This document shows, in pieces, positions 1-8,380 of a stretch of DNA of 64,000 nucleotides. The notes below the pieces were generated by a model. That model was not told where the DNA came from and did no database searches. It saw nothing but the letters and a program-made list of their open reading frames with translations. Positions within the stretch are counted from its first letter, which is position 1, and the number at the start of each line of letters is the position of its first letter. Position numbers and translations under genes: made by a program. Origin of the DNA: Paenibacillus arenilitoris (lineage in GTDB: Bacteria > Bacillota > Bacilli > Paenibacillales > Paenibacillaceae); the NCBI RefSeq assembly GCF_014705655.1, contig NZ_JACXIY010000027.1:1-64000 (forward strand). Reading direction: 5' to 3'.

Positions 1-104
1 GAACGGTTGTATACCGATACCGTGAAGCCTCTGCTTTCAATATTAAGGGCCAAATTTTTGCCCATGACGGCTAGTCCGATAACGCCGATTTGTTGTTTTT
101 TCAT
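1..104 (-). CDS. gnd: 6-phosphogluconate dehydrogenase, N-terminal fragment (cut by window edge)
   Basis: Only the first 34 codons are inside the window. They begin MKKQQIGVIGLAVMGKN, which carries the N-terminal Rossmann motif (GxIGLxxMGxN) typical of decarboxylating 6-phosphogluconate dehydrogenase, the NADP-linked third enzyme of the oxidative pentose phosphate pathway. The ATG at 102-104 follows a GGGAGAG ribosome site and lies 16 bp after the pgi stop, so it is the last visible cistron of the zwf-tkt-tal-pgi-gnd operon. The identification rests on the N-terminus and on the gene order. Confidence 0.85.
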   Translation of the reverse strand, partial: MKKQQIGVIGLAVMGKNLALNIESRGFTVSVYNR

Positions 105-120
105 GGTTTCTCTCTCCCTC

Positions 121-1470
121 TTATTCCTGTCCGGTTCCGGATAGCCGCTTCTCAAGCTCGGCTTTCTGCGCTTCGAAGCCGGGTTTGCCGAGCAGCGCGA
201 ACATATTGACCTTGTATGCTTCAACGCCAGGCTGGTCGAACGGGTTCACCCCGAGCAGCAAGCCGCTGACGCCGCATGCCTTCTCGAAGAAGTACACCAT
301 TTCGCCGTACGTGTATTCGTTCAATTCGTCCAGCTCGACGATCAGGTTCGGCACGCCGCCGTCGACATGCGCAAGACGCGTTCCTTCCGCCGCCTTCCGG
401 TTCACTTCGTCCATCGTCATGCCCGCGAGGAAGTTAAGGCCGTCCAGATTGCCCGCATCCTTCTCGATCGAGAGCTCAACGCGCGGCTTCGCCACCGAGA
501 GCACCGTCTCGATCAGATCGCGGCGGCCTTCCTGGACATATTGCCCCATCGAGTGAAGGTCCGTCGTGAAATCGACGGATGCGGGGTACAGTCCCTTCTG
601 GTCCTTGCCTTCGCTTTCGCCGAACAGCTGCTTCCACCATTCGGAGACATAATGCAGAGCAGGTTCGAAGTTCGCGAGCAGCTCGATCGTTTTTCCTTTG
701 CGGTATAGCGCATTACGAACGGCCGCGTATTGATAGCTTTCGTTCGTCGCGAGATCGGGATTGTTGTATTTCCGGGCGGCGGCCGCCGCTCCCTCCATCA
801 TACGGTCGATGTTCAGTCCGGCGACGGCAATCGGCAGCAGTCCTACCGCCGTCAGGACGGAATAGCGGCCGCCCACGTCGTCGGGAATGACGAACGTTTC
901 GTACCCTTCCTCGTCGGCCAGCTTTTTCAAAGCGCCTTTGGAGGCGTCTGTCGTCGCGAAAATCCGTTTTTTCGCTTCTTCTTTTCCGTATTTCTTCTCC
1001 ATGTAATCGCGCAAAATCCGGAAGGCGATCGCCGGCTCGGTCGTCGTTCCCGACTTGGAAATAACGTTCAACGAAACGTCCTTCCCTTCGAGCAGCTCAA
1101 GCAAATGCGTAATGTACGTCGAGCTAATGTTCTGACCGGCAAAATAAACCTGCGTATTTCCGCTCATCTGATTGTAGAACGTATGGGACAGCGCTTCGAT
1201 CGCCGACCTTGCGCCCAGATACGAACCGCCGATGCCGATGACGACGAGCGCGTCGGAATTGCCGCGAATGCGCTCCGCCGCCTGCTTGATCCGGGCGAAC
1301 TCTTCCTTATCGTACGCAAGCGGAAGATCGACCCAGCCCAAGTAGTCGGAACCCGGGCCTTGCTTCTCGTGGAGCATCCGGTGTGCCGTGTTCACGAACT
1401 CGCCGAAATAATCCACTTCATGCTGCTGGATGAAAGATAATGCGTTCGAATAATCGAATGTGATGGCCAT
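121..1470 (-). CDS. pgi: glucose-6-phosphate isomerase
   Basis: Interconverts glucose-6-phosphate and fructose-6-phosphate in the cytoplasm, linking glycolysis to the pentose phosphate genes on either side. About 449 residues, the usual length of the Firmicute form. The first SIS domain holds VVIGIGGSYLGARSAIEAL near residues 76-94 and SKSGTTTEPA near 140. The signature FGESEGKDQKG lies near residue 285, followed by DLHSMGQ. A catalytic-type Lys lies in YKVNMFALLGK near the C-terminus. I start at the second ATG (1468-1470), which is 9 nt from an AGGGGAG site; the upstream ATG at 1477-1479 abuts that site. Third-last gene before gnd in the operon. Confidence 0.96.
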   Translation of the reverse strand: MAITFDYSNALSFIQQHEVDYFGEFVNTAHRMLHEKQGPGSDYLGWVDLPLAYDKEEFARIKQAAERIRGNSDALVVIGIGGSYLGARSAIEALSHTFYNQMSGNTQVYFAGQNISSTYITHLLELLEGKDVSLNVISKSGTTTEPAIAFRILRDYMEKKYGKEEAKKRIFATTDASKGALKKLADEEGYETFVIPDDVGGRYSVLTAVGLLPIAVAGLNIDRMMEGAAAAARKYNNPDLATNESYQYAAVRNALYRKGKTIELLANFEPALHYVSEWWKQLFGESEGKDQKGLYPASVDFTTDLHSMGQYVQEGRRDLIETVLSVAKPRVELSIEKDAGNLDGLNFLAGMTMDEVNRKAAEGTRLAHVDGGVPNLIVELDELNEYTYGEMVYFFEKACGVSGLLLGVNPFDQPGVEAYKVNMFALLGKPGFEAQKAELEKRLSGTGQE

Positions 1471-1488
1471 CTGTTCCATCTCCCCTAT

Positions 1489-1514
1489 GCCTTCTACTTG
1501 CCGAAGGCTTTTTT
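1489..1514. other. hairpin between tal and pgi
   Basis: GCCTTC (1489-1494) and GAAGGC (1503-1508) can pair. The T-run (1509-1514) follows the stem on the plus strand only. For the minus-strand operon this is therefore an internal mRNA hairpin just ahead of the pgi ribosome site; for antisense transcription it has terminator form. Its function is unknown. Confidence 0.35.
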
Positions 1515-1516
1515 AT

Positions 1517-2182
1517 TTATAGAACCGTTTTTTTCCAGTCTGCGGCGAACTTCTCCATGCCTTGATCCGTCAGCGGATGCTTGGAAATTTGCTCAATGAC
1601 CGCGAACGGCACCGTTGCGATATGCGCGCCGGCCATCGCGACGCGGGTGACGTGATCCGGATGTCTGACGGAAGCGGCGATGATTTGCGAGTCCAGGTTA
1701 TGGATGCGGAACAATTCGGCGACCTTGGTCACGAGCTGCACGCCGTCTTCCGAGATGTCGTCGAGGCGTCCAAGGAACGGGGAGACGTACGTAGCGCCCG
1801 CGCGCGCGGCAAGAAGCGCTTGGTTCACCGTGAAAATGAGCGTCACGTTCGTTTTTACGCCCTTTTCGGTCAAGTAACGGCAAGCCTCGAGCCCGGCTAG
1901 CGTCATCGGAAGCTTGATCGTGATGTTTTTGTCGTTATTGTTGATTTTGATCAATTCGTTCGCTTGCGCAATCATTTCATCGGCCGTAAGCGCGTCCGGC
2001 GTTACTTCCGCGGACACCGATTCGACGCCCGGCACGATTTTCAAAATTTCTTCGATCCGGTCTTCGAATTTCACGCCTTCCTTCGCCACCAGGGATGGGT
2101 TCGTCGTCACGCCGGACAGGACGCCGATTTTATATGCTTTTTTGATGTCTTCCACGTTTGCGGTATCGATAAAAAATTTCAT
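1517..2182 (-). CDS. tal: transaldolase / fructose-6-phosphate aldolase-like
   Basis: 221 residues, the short TalC/MipB (FSA-like) transaldolase class found in Bacillus relatives. It would move a dihydroxyacetone unit between sugar phosphates in the non-oxidative pentose pathway. The start MKFFIDTANVEDIKKA and the GVTTNPSL motif (24-31) are family marks. The Schiff-base lysine is K90 in TIKLPMT, and ATYVSPFLGRLDD follows near residue 140. A GGAGGT site precedes the ATG. It lies between tkt and pgi in the operon, which favours true transaldolase activity, but the sequence alone cannot separate it from F6P aldolase. Confidence 0.92.
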   Translation of the reverse strand: MKFFIDTANVEDIKKAYKIGVLSGVTTNPSLVAKEGVKFEDRIEEILKIVPGVESVSAEVTPDALTADEMIAQANELIKINNNDKNITIKLPMTLAGLEACRYLTEKGVKTNVTLIFTVNQALLAARAGATYVSPFLGRLDDISEDGVQLVTKVAELFRIHNLDSQIIAASVRHPDHVTRVAMAGAHIATVPFAVIEQISKHPLTDQGMEKFAADWKKTVL

Positions 2183-2232
2183 TGTACACTACCTCCGATT
2201 ATTGGGTTTATTTTTTGAAAAAATCGAGCTTT

Positions 2233-4227
2233 TTATTTCAAAAGGCCTTTTGCAAGGTCAACCACGTTGCTTACGGAGAAACCGAAATATTCCATCACCT
2301 GATTGCCCGGGCCGGATGCGCCGAACGTGTCGATCGACAAGACTTTGCCGCCAGGTCCGGCATAGCGGTCCCAGCCGAGCGAAATGCCGGCTTCGATGGC
2401 GACGCGCTTCGTTACGGCTTCGGGAAGCACAGTTTGTTTGTAGGCTTCCGGCTGGCGGTCGTACAGCTCCCGGCTCGGCATCGCCACGACGCGTACGGAG
2501 ATATTCTCCTTCTCGAGCTCCGCTTTGGCGTTAACCGCAAGCGATACCTCGGATCCGGTGCCGATCAGGATGACGTCAGGTGAATCGTTCGTTTCCGCAA
2601 GGACGTAACCGCCCTTTGCTACGCCTTCTACATTCGCTTTGGTCGCTTCGTAGATCGGGAGGTTCTGCCGGCTAAGCACCAGAGCGACCGGTCCGTCGTT
2701 TTGCTGCAGCGCGTAAGCCCATGCGCTTGCCGTTTCGTTGGCGTCGGTCGGCCGGATGACGGTGAGGCCCGGAATGGTGCGCAGCGCGGCCAAATGCTCG
2801 ACCGGCTCATGCGTAGGTCCGTCTTCCCCGACCGCGATCGAGTCATGGGTGAACACATAAGTGACGGGCAGCTTCTGCAGCGCGGCGAGCCGTATGGACG
2901 GGCGCAGGTAATCGCTGAAGACGAAGAACGTGCTGACGAACGGCTTGACGCCTCCGTGCAGCGCCATGCCGTTGCCGGCGGCGCCCATCGCATGCTCGCG
3001 TACGCCGAAGTAAATATTTCTTCCCGAATAGGACTCGACGGCGAATTTTTGTTCCCCTTTAATATCCGTCATCGTCGAATGCGACAGATCGGCGCTGCCC
3101 CCGAAGATCGAAGGAACGGTTTTGACGAAATGGTTGATCGCTTCGCCGCTGGCGACGCGGGTCGAGACGGTTTTGGAAGCGTCGAACGTCAGGATGTCCG
3201 CCGCATCGATCGATACTTTGCCGTCGATGACCTGCGCGAGCACTTTGCCCTGCTCCGGATATTGCGCCGTATACGAGGCGATCAGGTTGTTCCATTCCGC
3301 TTCCTTGTCCGCGCCATCGCGCTTCAGCTGCTCGAAATGCGCCCTGACATCCGCCGGAACGGCGAACTCTTCCTCGTACTGCCAGCCGTATACTTCCTTC
3401 GTCGCTTTCGCTTCTTCCTTGCCGAGCGGATTGCCGTGCACTTTGTTCGTGCCCGCCGCTTTGCTGCCGTAACCGATGATCGTCCGGATCTCGATGAGCG
3501 TAGGCTGCGAAACGTTTTGTTTGGCTGCCGCGATCGCATCGGCGATTCGAGAAATATCATTGCCGTCTTCTACCCGTAAATATTCCCAATTGGCCGATTC
3601 CGTTCTCTTCCGGATGTTTTCGCCGAAGGAAAGGTTAAGATCCCCGTCCAGGGAAATGTCGTTGGAATCGTACAATACGATTAATTTGCCCAGCTTCATA
3701 TGCCCCGCCATCGACATCGCCTCGTAGGAAATGCCTTCCATCAGGCAGCCGTCCCCGACGAGCGCGTACGTATAATGATCGACGACCGGGAAGCCGTCCT
3801 GGTTGAACTTCGCGGCCAGATGGGCTTCGGCCATCGCCATGCCGACGGCATTGGCGATGCCTTGGCCGAGCGGCCCGGTCGTCGCGTCGACGCCGTCCGT
3901 ATGGCCGAATTCCGGATGTCCGGGCGTTTTGCTGTTCAGCTTGCGGAATTGCTTCAGATCGTCTATCGACACCTGGTAGCCGAACAAATGCAGAAGGCTG
4001 TACAGCAGAGCCGAACCGTGGCCAGCCGACAGAACGAAGCGGTCGCGGTTGAACCACTTGGCGTGGCCCGGATTGTGGTTCAAAAATCGGGACCAAAGCG
4101 TGTACGCCATCGGCGCGGCTCCCATCGGGAGTCCCGGATGACCCGAATTGGCGCTGTTGATCGCATCGATGGACAAGGTCCGGATCGTGTCGATCGCGAG
4201 TTGATCAATGGTTTGCGTTGTAGGCAT
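2233..4227 (-). CDS. tkt: transketolase
   Basis: Thiamine-diphosphate enzyme of the non-oxidative pentose phosphate pathway, 664 residues and full length. Visible marks: SGHPGLPMGAAP near residue 30, GHGSALLYSLLH near 68, the GDGCLMEG thiamine-diphosphate motif near 155, VHGNPLG near 260, and VGEDGPTHEPVEH in the pyrimidine domain near 465. The start at 4225-4227 (MPTTQTIDQL) follows AGAGGAAGGG. A longer reading up to 4350 is open but lies inside zwf and is not family-like. The gene overlaps the end of zwf by 23 bp, implying coupled translation. Confidence 0.96.
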   Translation of the reverse strand: MPTTQTIDQLAIDTIRTLSIDAINSANSGHPGLPMGAAPMAYTLWSRFLNHNPGHAKWFNRDRFVLSAGHGSALLYSLLHLFGYQVSIDDLKQFRKLNSKTPGHPEFGHTDGVDATTGPLGQGIANAVGMAMAEAHLAAKFNQDGFPVVDHYTYALVGDGCLMEGISYEAMSMAGHMKLGKLIVLYDSNDISLDGDLNLSFGENIRKRTESANWEYLRVEDGNDISRIADAIAAAKQNVSQPTLIEIRTIIGYGSKAAGTNKVHGNPLGKEEAKATKEVYGWQYEEEFAVPADVRAHFEQLKRDGADKEAEWNNLIASYTAQYPEQGKVLAQVIDGKVSIDAADILTFDASKTVSTRVASGEAINHFVKTVPSIFGGSADLSHSTMTDIKGEQKFAVESYSGRNIYFGVREHAMGAAGNGMALHGGVKPFVSTFFVFSDYLRPSIRLAALQKLPVTYVFTHDSIAVGEDGPTHEPVEHLAALRTIPGLTVIRPTDANETASAWAYALQQNDGPVALVLSRQNLPIYEATKANVEGVAKGGYVLAETNDSPDVILIGTGSEVSLAVNAKAELEKENISVRVVAMPSRELYDRQPEAYKQTVLPEAVTKRVAIEAGISLGWDRYAGPGGKVLSIDTFGASGPGNQVMEYFGFSVSNVVDLAKGLLK

Positions 4228-5737
4228 ATTGTTTCCCTTCCTCTGCTTCAATTTCGTTTTGCTGCTCGGGTTCGGAATCGAACCACCAGCGGAAGCCGTC
4301 CTGCGCGAGCAGCGCGTCGGACTCGGCCGGGCCGTATGTGCCCGCCTCATAATAGCGAAGCGGAACGAGGTTTTCTTCGAAAGCGTCCAGGATCGGCTGC
4401 GCCCACGCCCAGGCCAATTCGACTTCGTCCCAGTGCGCGAAGAACGTCGGGTCGCCGCGCAGCGCGTCGTGAATCAAATTTTCGTAAGCCTCGGGAAGCT
4501 CCACCTTGTTCGGATGCAGGTCGATTTGAACGGGCTTGAACTCCCCTTTGTTCCGGGAATCCTTGGCGTTAAGCTGAAGCGTGATGCTCTCGCTCGGGCT
4601 CATCTCGATGACGAGAAGATTCGGCTCGGTCCGCTCGTCGGTCGAAGGCTGGGCCTGCAAGGCCGGTTCCTTGAATTCGATGACGATCCGCGTCGCCTTC
4701 TCTTTCATCCGTTTGCCCGTGCGGATGTAGAAAGGAACGCCCCGCCAGAAATAATCGTCGACATGCAATTTGGCGGCTATGAACGTATCGTTCATGGAGG
4801 AAGGCGCGATGCCCGGCTCGGACGTATATCCGGCCGCCGGCTTGCCTTGAATGATGCCCGCCGTGTACTGCGCGCGGATGACGCTTGCGGCGACATCCTG
4901 CTTCTGCAGCGGCTCGAGCGCCTCCATTACCATTTTTTTCTTAAAGCGAACCTTGTCCGAGCCGCTCTTGTGGGGCAGCTGAACCGCCGTCATCATAAGC
5001 AGTTGAAGCATATGGTTCTGGAACATGTCCCTGACGGCGCCTACATGGTCGTAATAGCCCGCGCGTTCCTCCACGCCGACGGTTTCGCCCGCCGTTATTT
5101 GCACGTTGGCGATATGGCGGTTGTTCCACAGCGCCTGGATGACCGGATTGGTCTGCTGCAACGATTCGAGCCGCTGCACCATCGGCTTGCCGAGATAATG
5201 GTCTATTCTGAAAATTTCGTCTTCGGTGAAGGCCTCGCTCAGCTTCCGGTTAAGCTGACGGGCGGACTGCAAATCGTGTCCGAACGGCTTCTCGATCACG
5301 AGGCGCTTCCAGCCTTGCGCGGAACCGAGCCCGCTGTCCTGGATATTCTCGGCGATCGTTTCGAAAAACTCGGGTCCTACGGACAGATAGAACATGCGAT
5401 TCGGCGGGAGCTTCAGCTCCTCTTCCCGCTGTTCGATGAGCAGCAGCAGCTTCCGGTAATCTTCCTTGCGGCCGATATCGAGGACGCTGTACCGGAACGC
5501 CTGCAAAAATTCGTCGACGAGCGCGGGGTCCTTCGCTTGGCGTCTGGAAAAATCCCGAATCGACTTCCCGACGTTGTCCCGGAACGTCGCGTCGGAAAGC
5601 TCTTTTCGTCCGAGGCCAATCAAGTTAAAAGCTTGCGGCAGCTTTTTGTCGATGAACAAATTGAACAGGGCCGGGTATATTTTTCTTTTGGCTAAATCCC
5701 CTGTCGCGCCAAACAAAACAAACGTAATTGGCTCCAT
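4205..5737 (-). CDS. zwf: glucose-6-phosphate 1-dehydrogenase
   Basis: First, NADP-dependent step of the oxidative pentose phosphate pathway. 510 residues. The coenzyme fold opens with FVLFGATGDLAKRKIYPALF at residues 6-25, and the active-site signature RIDHYLGK lies near 177-184. The C-terminal tail is Glu-rich and overlaps the tkt start. A strong GGAAGGAG site lies 7 nt before the ATG. It is the first gene of the zwf-tkt-tal-pgi-gnd operon and is divergent from a LysR regulator 100 bp away, the natural candidate for its control. Confidence 0.96.
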   Translation of the reverse strand: MEPITFVLFGATGDLAKRKIYPALFNLFIDKKLPQAFNLIGLGRKELSDATFRDNVGKSIRDFSRRQAKDPALVDEFLQAFRYSVLDIGRKEDYRKLLLLIEQREEELKLPPNRMFYLSVGPEFFETIAENIQDSGLGSAQGWKRLVIEKPFGHDLQSARQLNRKLSEAFTEDEIFRIDHYLGKPMVQRLESLQQTNPVIQALWNNRHIANVQITAGETVGVEERAGYYDHVGAVRDMFQNHMLQLLMMTAVQLPHKSGSDKVRFKKKMVMEALEPLQKQDVAASVIRAQYTAGIIQGKPAAGYTSEPGIAPSSMNDTFIAAKLHVDDYFWRGVPFYIRTGKRMKEKATRIVIEFKEPALQAQPSTDERTEPNLLVIEMSPSESITLQLNAKDSRNKGEFKPVQIDLHPNKVELPEAYENLIHDALRGDPTFFAHWDEVELAWAWAQPILDAFEENLVPLRYYEAGTYGPAESDALLAQDGFRWWFDSEPEQQNEIEAEEGKQYAYNANH

Positions 5738-5760
5738 CTTCCTTCTCCTTCCAAAAGCTC

Positions 5761-5812
5761 TGGTTTCTCTTTCGTAATTCCACTATAATACGGATAGCAG
5801 CCATACAAGTAA
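5761..5812. promoter_or_regulatory. divergent promoter region, zwf operon / lysR
   Basis: One AT-rich core serves both strands. Plus strand: TATAAT at 5784-5789 with a weak -35 TGGTTT at 5761-5766 (17-bp spacer), toward lysR. Minus strand: TATTAT (complement of 5785-5790) with TTACTT (complement of 5807-5812, 16-bp spacer), toward zwf. Shared -10 bases mean the two promoters would compete, and a LysR dimer bound here could act on both. This is inferred from hexamer matches; the -35 elements are poor. Confidence 0.4.
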
Positions 5813-5837
5813 TTAATATATTTCACAGGAGCTATAG

Positions 5838-6725
5838 ATGACGTCTATGACCAACAATTACGAGCTGTACAAAGTCTTTTATTGGGCCGCCAAAACGGGC
5901 AGCTTGACCCAAGCCGCCAAAACGTTGTATCTCACGCAGCCGAGCGTCAGCCACGCCGTCAAGCAGCTGGAGGACAGCTTCGGCATCACGCTCTTCTACC
6001 GGACGTCGAAGGGCGTCGCCCTGACGCAGGAGGGCGCCATTCTGTATTCTTATATTGAGCAATCCCATATTTTAATTTCGTTGGCCGAAGAGAAGATGGC
6101 CGCGCTCAAAAATTTGGACAGCGGCGAGCTGCGGATCGGCGGCAGCGATTCGTTGTTCAAGCATTATTTGCTGCCGTACCTGGAAGAATTTCACCAGCGG
6201 TTCCCGGGCATCCGGCTCCACCTCAACCACGGGACGACGCCGGAGATCATGGCTATTCTGAAGGAAGGCAAAATCGATCTCGGCGTCGTCCGCATGCCGA
6301 TCGTCGATCCCCAGCTGGAGGTGCGCGAGAGCATTCAGCTGAAGGATTGCTTCGTGGCGGGCGAGCGCTACGCCGAGCTTAAGGACGAAGCGCTGTCGCT
6401 CGACCGGCTGCTCGAGCATCCCGTCATTCTTTTCTCGCGCAACAGCCGGGCCAGGATGGCCATTACGGAGTTGTTCCAAAGCTACGGCTACAAACTAAAG
6501 CCCGAGATCGAGGTCGGAAGCGTCGATCTGCTGATCGAGTTCGCGCGCCGGGGACTCGGCATCTCCTATGTAACCAGGGAGTTCGTTACGAAGGAGCTCG
6601 AAGAAGGCTCGCTCTTCGAAATTCATTTGGACGTGGAGCTGCCGCCTTCCCACGTCGGCATCATGACGATGCGGAACATGCCGCTATCGAGCTCGGCGAC
6701 CAAATTTATCGAGCTGGTGCGCTAG
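5838..6725 (+). CDS. LysR-family transcriptional regulator, divergent from zwf operon
   Basis: 295 residues with standard LTTR layout. The winged helix-turn-helix is at about residues 8-65 (SLTQAAKTLYLTQPSVSHAV, with FYRTSKGVALTQEG). The effector domain follows, from LRIGGSDSLFKHYLLPYL near residue 95 onward. An ACAGGAG site precedes ATG 5838. The tight divergent layout with zwf suggests it regulates the pentose phosphate operon and itself; its effector is unknown. The LysR family is clear; the target is inference from position. Confidence 0.9.
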   Translation: MTSMTNNYELYKVFYWAAKTGSLTQAAKTLYLTQPSVSHAVKQLEDSFGITLFYRTSKGVALTQEGAILYSYIEQSHILISLAEEKMAALKNLDSGELRIGGSDSLFKHYLLPYLEEFHQRFPGIRLHLNHGTTPEIMAILKEGKIDLGVVRMPIVDPQLEVRESIQLKDCFVAGERYAELKDEALSLDRLLEHPVILFSRNSRARMAITELFQSYGYKLKPEIEVGSVDLLIEFARRGLGISYVTREFVTKELEEGSLFEIHLDVELPPSHVGIMTMRNMPLSSSATKFIELVR

Positions 6726-6749
6726 CTAGGATTGCCGGACGCCAAATAA

Positions 6750-6791
6750 CCTCGCGGCATTGAAGTGCATGATCGCTTCAATGCCGCGAGG
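6750..6791. terminator. perfect 16-bp inverted repeat between convergent genes
   Basis: CCTCGCGGCATTGAAG at 6750-6765 is repeated in reverse complement at 6776-6791, with a 10-nt loop. It lies between the lysR stop (plus) and the dehydrogenase stop (minus), the place for a bidirectional transcript end. Neither side has a proper T-run, so it may be an RNA-stabilising hairpin or a factor-assisted terminator. Confidence 0.55.
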
Positions 6792-6814
6792 CGGACGATT
6801 CGTTCGGCTATCCG

Positions 6815-7768
6815 TCAGCCGAGCACGTTCACGGGCGAGCCGTTCAAATAGGCTTCGATATCCTCGACTACCCCGCGGAAAAAACCGCGGTACGCCGCTT
6901 CCGTCACGTATCCGATATGAGGCGTCGCCAGCACGTTCGGGAGCCGGCGGAGCGGATCGTCCTCGGGAAGCGGCTCCCGCTCGAACACGTCCAGCCCGGC
7001 GCCGGCGATCGCTCCGCGGCGAAGGGCGTCGATCAGCGCGTCGCGATCGACGATCGGCGCCCGCGACGTGTTGATCAAATAAGCGGTGGGACGCATGAGT
7101 CCGAGCTCCCTTGCGCCGATCAGCCCTCTGGTTCGATCGCCGAGCACGAGATGAATCGAGACGAAGTCGCTGGCCGCGAGCAGCTCGTCCTTGGACGAAG
7201 CAAGCGCAACGCCTGCGGCCGCGGCTCTCTCCGCGGTCAAGTTCGGACTCCAGGCCGAGACCTCCATGCCGAACGCCTGTCCGATTCTGGCGACGTTGCT
7301 TCCGATATGGCCAAGACCGAGCAGGCCGAGCCGTTTGCCGCAGAGGTCGACGCCGACCGTGCTCTGCCACGGCCCGTTCTCTCGCAGCGCGCCGTTCTCC
7401 TGCGTCAGCTTCCTCGCCAGACCGAGGATGAGCAGCCAGGTCAGCTCGGTCGTCCCTTCGCCTCCCCCGCGCGTTCCGCACACCGTGACGCCTCGCTCCG
7501 CCGCGGCGGCCAGATCGACGGAGGCGTTGCGCATGCCCGTCGTCACGAGCAGCTTCAGGCGCGGCAGCCGCTCGAAGAGCGAAGCGCGGAACGGAGTCCG
7601 CTCCCTCATAATGACCACGATTTCGCAGTCGCCGATCGCGGCGGCCAGCTCTTCCTCGCATTCGAAATGTTCGTTGTACACCTGAATATCGATCCGCTCC
7701 GAGAGCGTCGACCAATCCGTCATGGACATGGCGACTCGTTGATAATCGTCCAGCACCGCGCATTTCAT
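6815..7768 (-). CDS. D-2-hydroxyacid dehydrogenase family protein
   Basis: 317 residues. An NAD-dependent oxidoreductase of the D-isomer-specific 2-hydroxyacid family (SerA/GyaR/PdxB type). The nucleotide fold has GLLGLGHIGSNVARIGQAFG near residues 148-167. Then come INTSRAPIVDRDAL near 232 and TPHIGYVT near 280, which holds the catalytic His. The start at 7766-7768 (MKCAVLDDYQ) follows AAAGGGGA. It stands alone on its strand, facing lysR. The substrate cannot be told; a phosphoglycerate-specific role is unlikely because the C-terminal ACT domain is missing. Confidence 0.88.
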   Translation of the reverse strand: MKCAVLDDYQRVAMSMTDWSTLSERIDIQVYNEHFECEEELAAAIGDCEIVVIMRERTPFRASLFERLPRLKLLVTTGMRNASVDLAAAAERGVTVCGTRGGGEGTTELTWLLILGLARKLTQENGALRENGPWQSTVGVDLCGKRLGLLGLGHIGSNVARIGQAFGMEVSAWSPNLTAERAAAAGVALASSKDELLAASDFVSIHLVLGDRTRGLIGARELGLMRPTAYLINTSRAPIVDRDALIDALRRGAIAGAGLDVFEREPLPEDDPLRRLPNVLATPHIGYVTEAAYRGFFRGVVEDIEAYLNGSPVNVLG

Positions 7769-7974
7769 GCGGCATTCCCCTTTCCCGCTAACGCATAAAT
7801 TGACAGTCCCATAATCGCATACCGGCCGTCGTTTGCCAAGCGTCCTGCGGCGCATGACGTCTGGGACGGCTGAAGCCAGCGGCATGCCAAGCAGCCGCCG
7901 GCCGGTATTGCGCCATATGGGTATGGGTGAATATCCATACGGGATAAACACCCAAGCAAGGATGAATACCTATG

Positions 7975-7983
7975 CATAATTTA
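7975..7983 (+). promoter_or_regulatory. candidate sporulation -10 element upstream of yjcZ-like gene
   Basis: CATAATTTA fits the sigma-K -10 consensus CATANNNTA and lies 36 bp before the YjcZ start, a sensible distance. No clean AC at the expected -35 position was found. The 250-bp gap from 7769 also holds a GTATGG/CCATAC inverted pair around 7921-7940 and no other gene. Weak evidence. Confidence 0.25.
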
Positions 7984-8018
7984 CAATGTACCCAAGAAAC
8001 AAGGAGGTGCAAGGATCA

Positions 8019-8171
8019 ATGTCCGGACTTGTAGGCGGTGCTCACACGAGCATCGGCGTCATTCTTGTATTGTTCATCCTGTTGGTCATCATCGCTTGTA
8101 GCTGCGGCTTCTTCTGCGGCGGTTACGGCCCTTACGGAGTTGGAGGCTTAGGCACAGGTAAAGGCTACTGA
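8019..8171 (+). CDS. YjcZ-family sporulation peptide
   Basis: 50 residues. After MSGLVGGAHTS there is one hydrophobic helix (about residues 12-30, VILVLFILLVIIACSCGFF), then a short Gly/Tyr-rich tail ending GTGKGY. This matches the short YjcZ-type proteins common in spore formers, which are membrane peptides of unclear function made in sporulation. The strong AAGGAGGTG site at 8001-8009 fixes the start at 8019; the in-frame ATG at 7986 has no such site. A strong terminator follows. Confidence 0.85.
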   Translation: MSGLVGGAHTSIGVILVLFILLVIIACSCGFFCGGYGPYGVGGLGTGKGY

Positions 8172-8202
8172 TCGCCCTCCGGCAGCGTATAAACAAACAA
8201 TG

Positions 8203-8251
8203 GAGCTGTCTCCTAGGTCGCGAAGCGGCCTGGGAGACAGCTCTGATTTTT
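8203..8251 (+). terminator. rho-independent terminator after yjcZ-like gene
   Basis: GAGCTGTCTCC and GGAGACAGCTC pair around a GC-rich loop (8203-8243) with only G-U-compatible mismatches. Five T follow at 8247-8251. Confidence 0.85.
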
Positions 8252-8380
8252 GGTTTCGCGCCAGTTCGCTAGTTCGTCCCCGTTCGCCCGCTCGCCCCCG
8301 TTCCCTTCACTCCTTCGCGCCTGCCGCTCGCATACGCGTTTTCGATAACTTTCGACGACGACAGGCCTCTTGAAGGCGAT

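Noticed and set aside
4228..4350. N-terminal extension of transketolase
   Set aside because: Reads Arg/Ser-rich sequence inside zwf; the ATG at 4227 has a ribosome site and a normal family start.
4208..5695. 495-codon plus-strand ORF across zwf
   Set aside because: Antisense shadow of the conserved zwf gene in high-GC DNA; no ribosome site, no family features.
7788..8012. 74-codon minus-strand ORF upstream of yjcZ
   Set aside because: Cys/His/Trp-rich random-looking translation, no ribosome site, in a promoter region.
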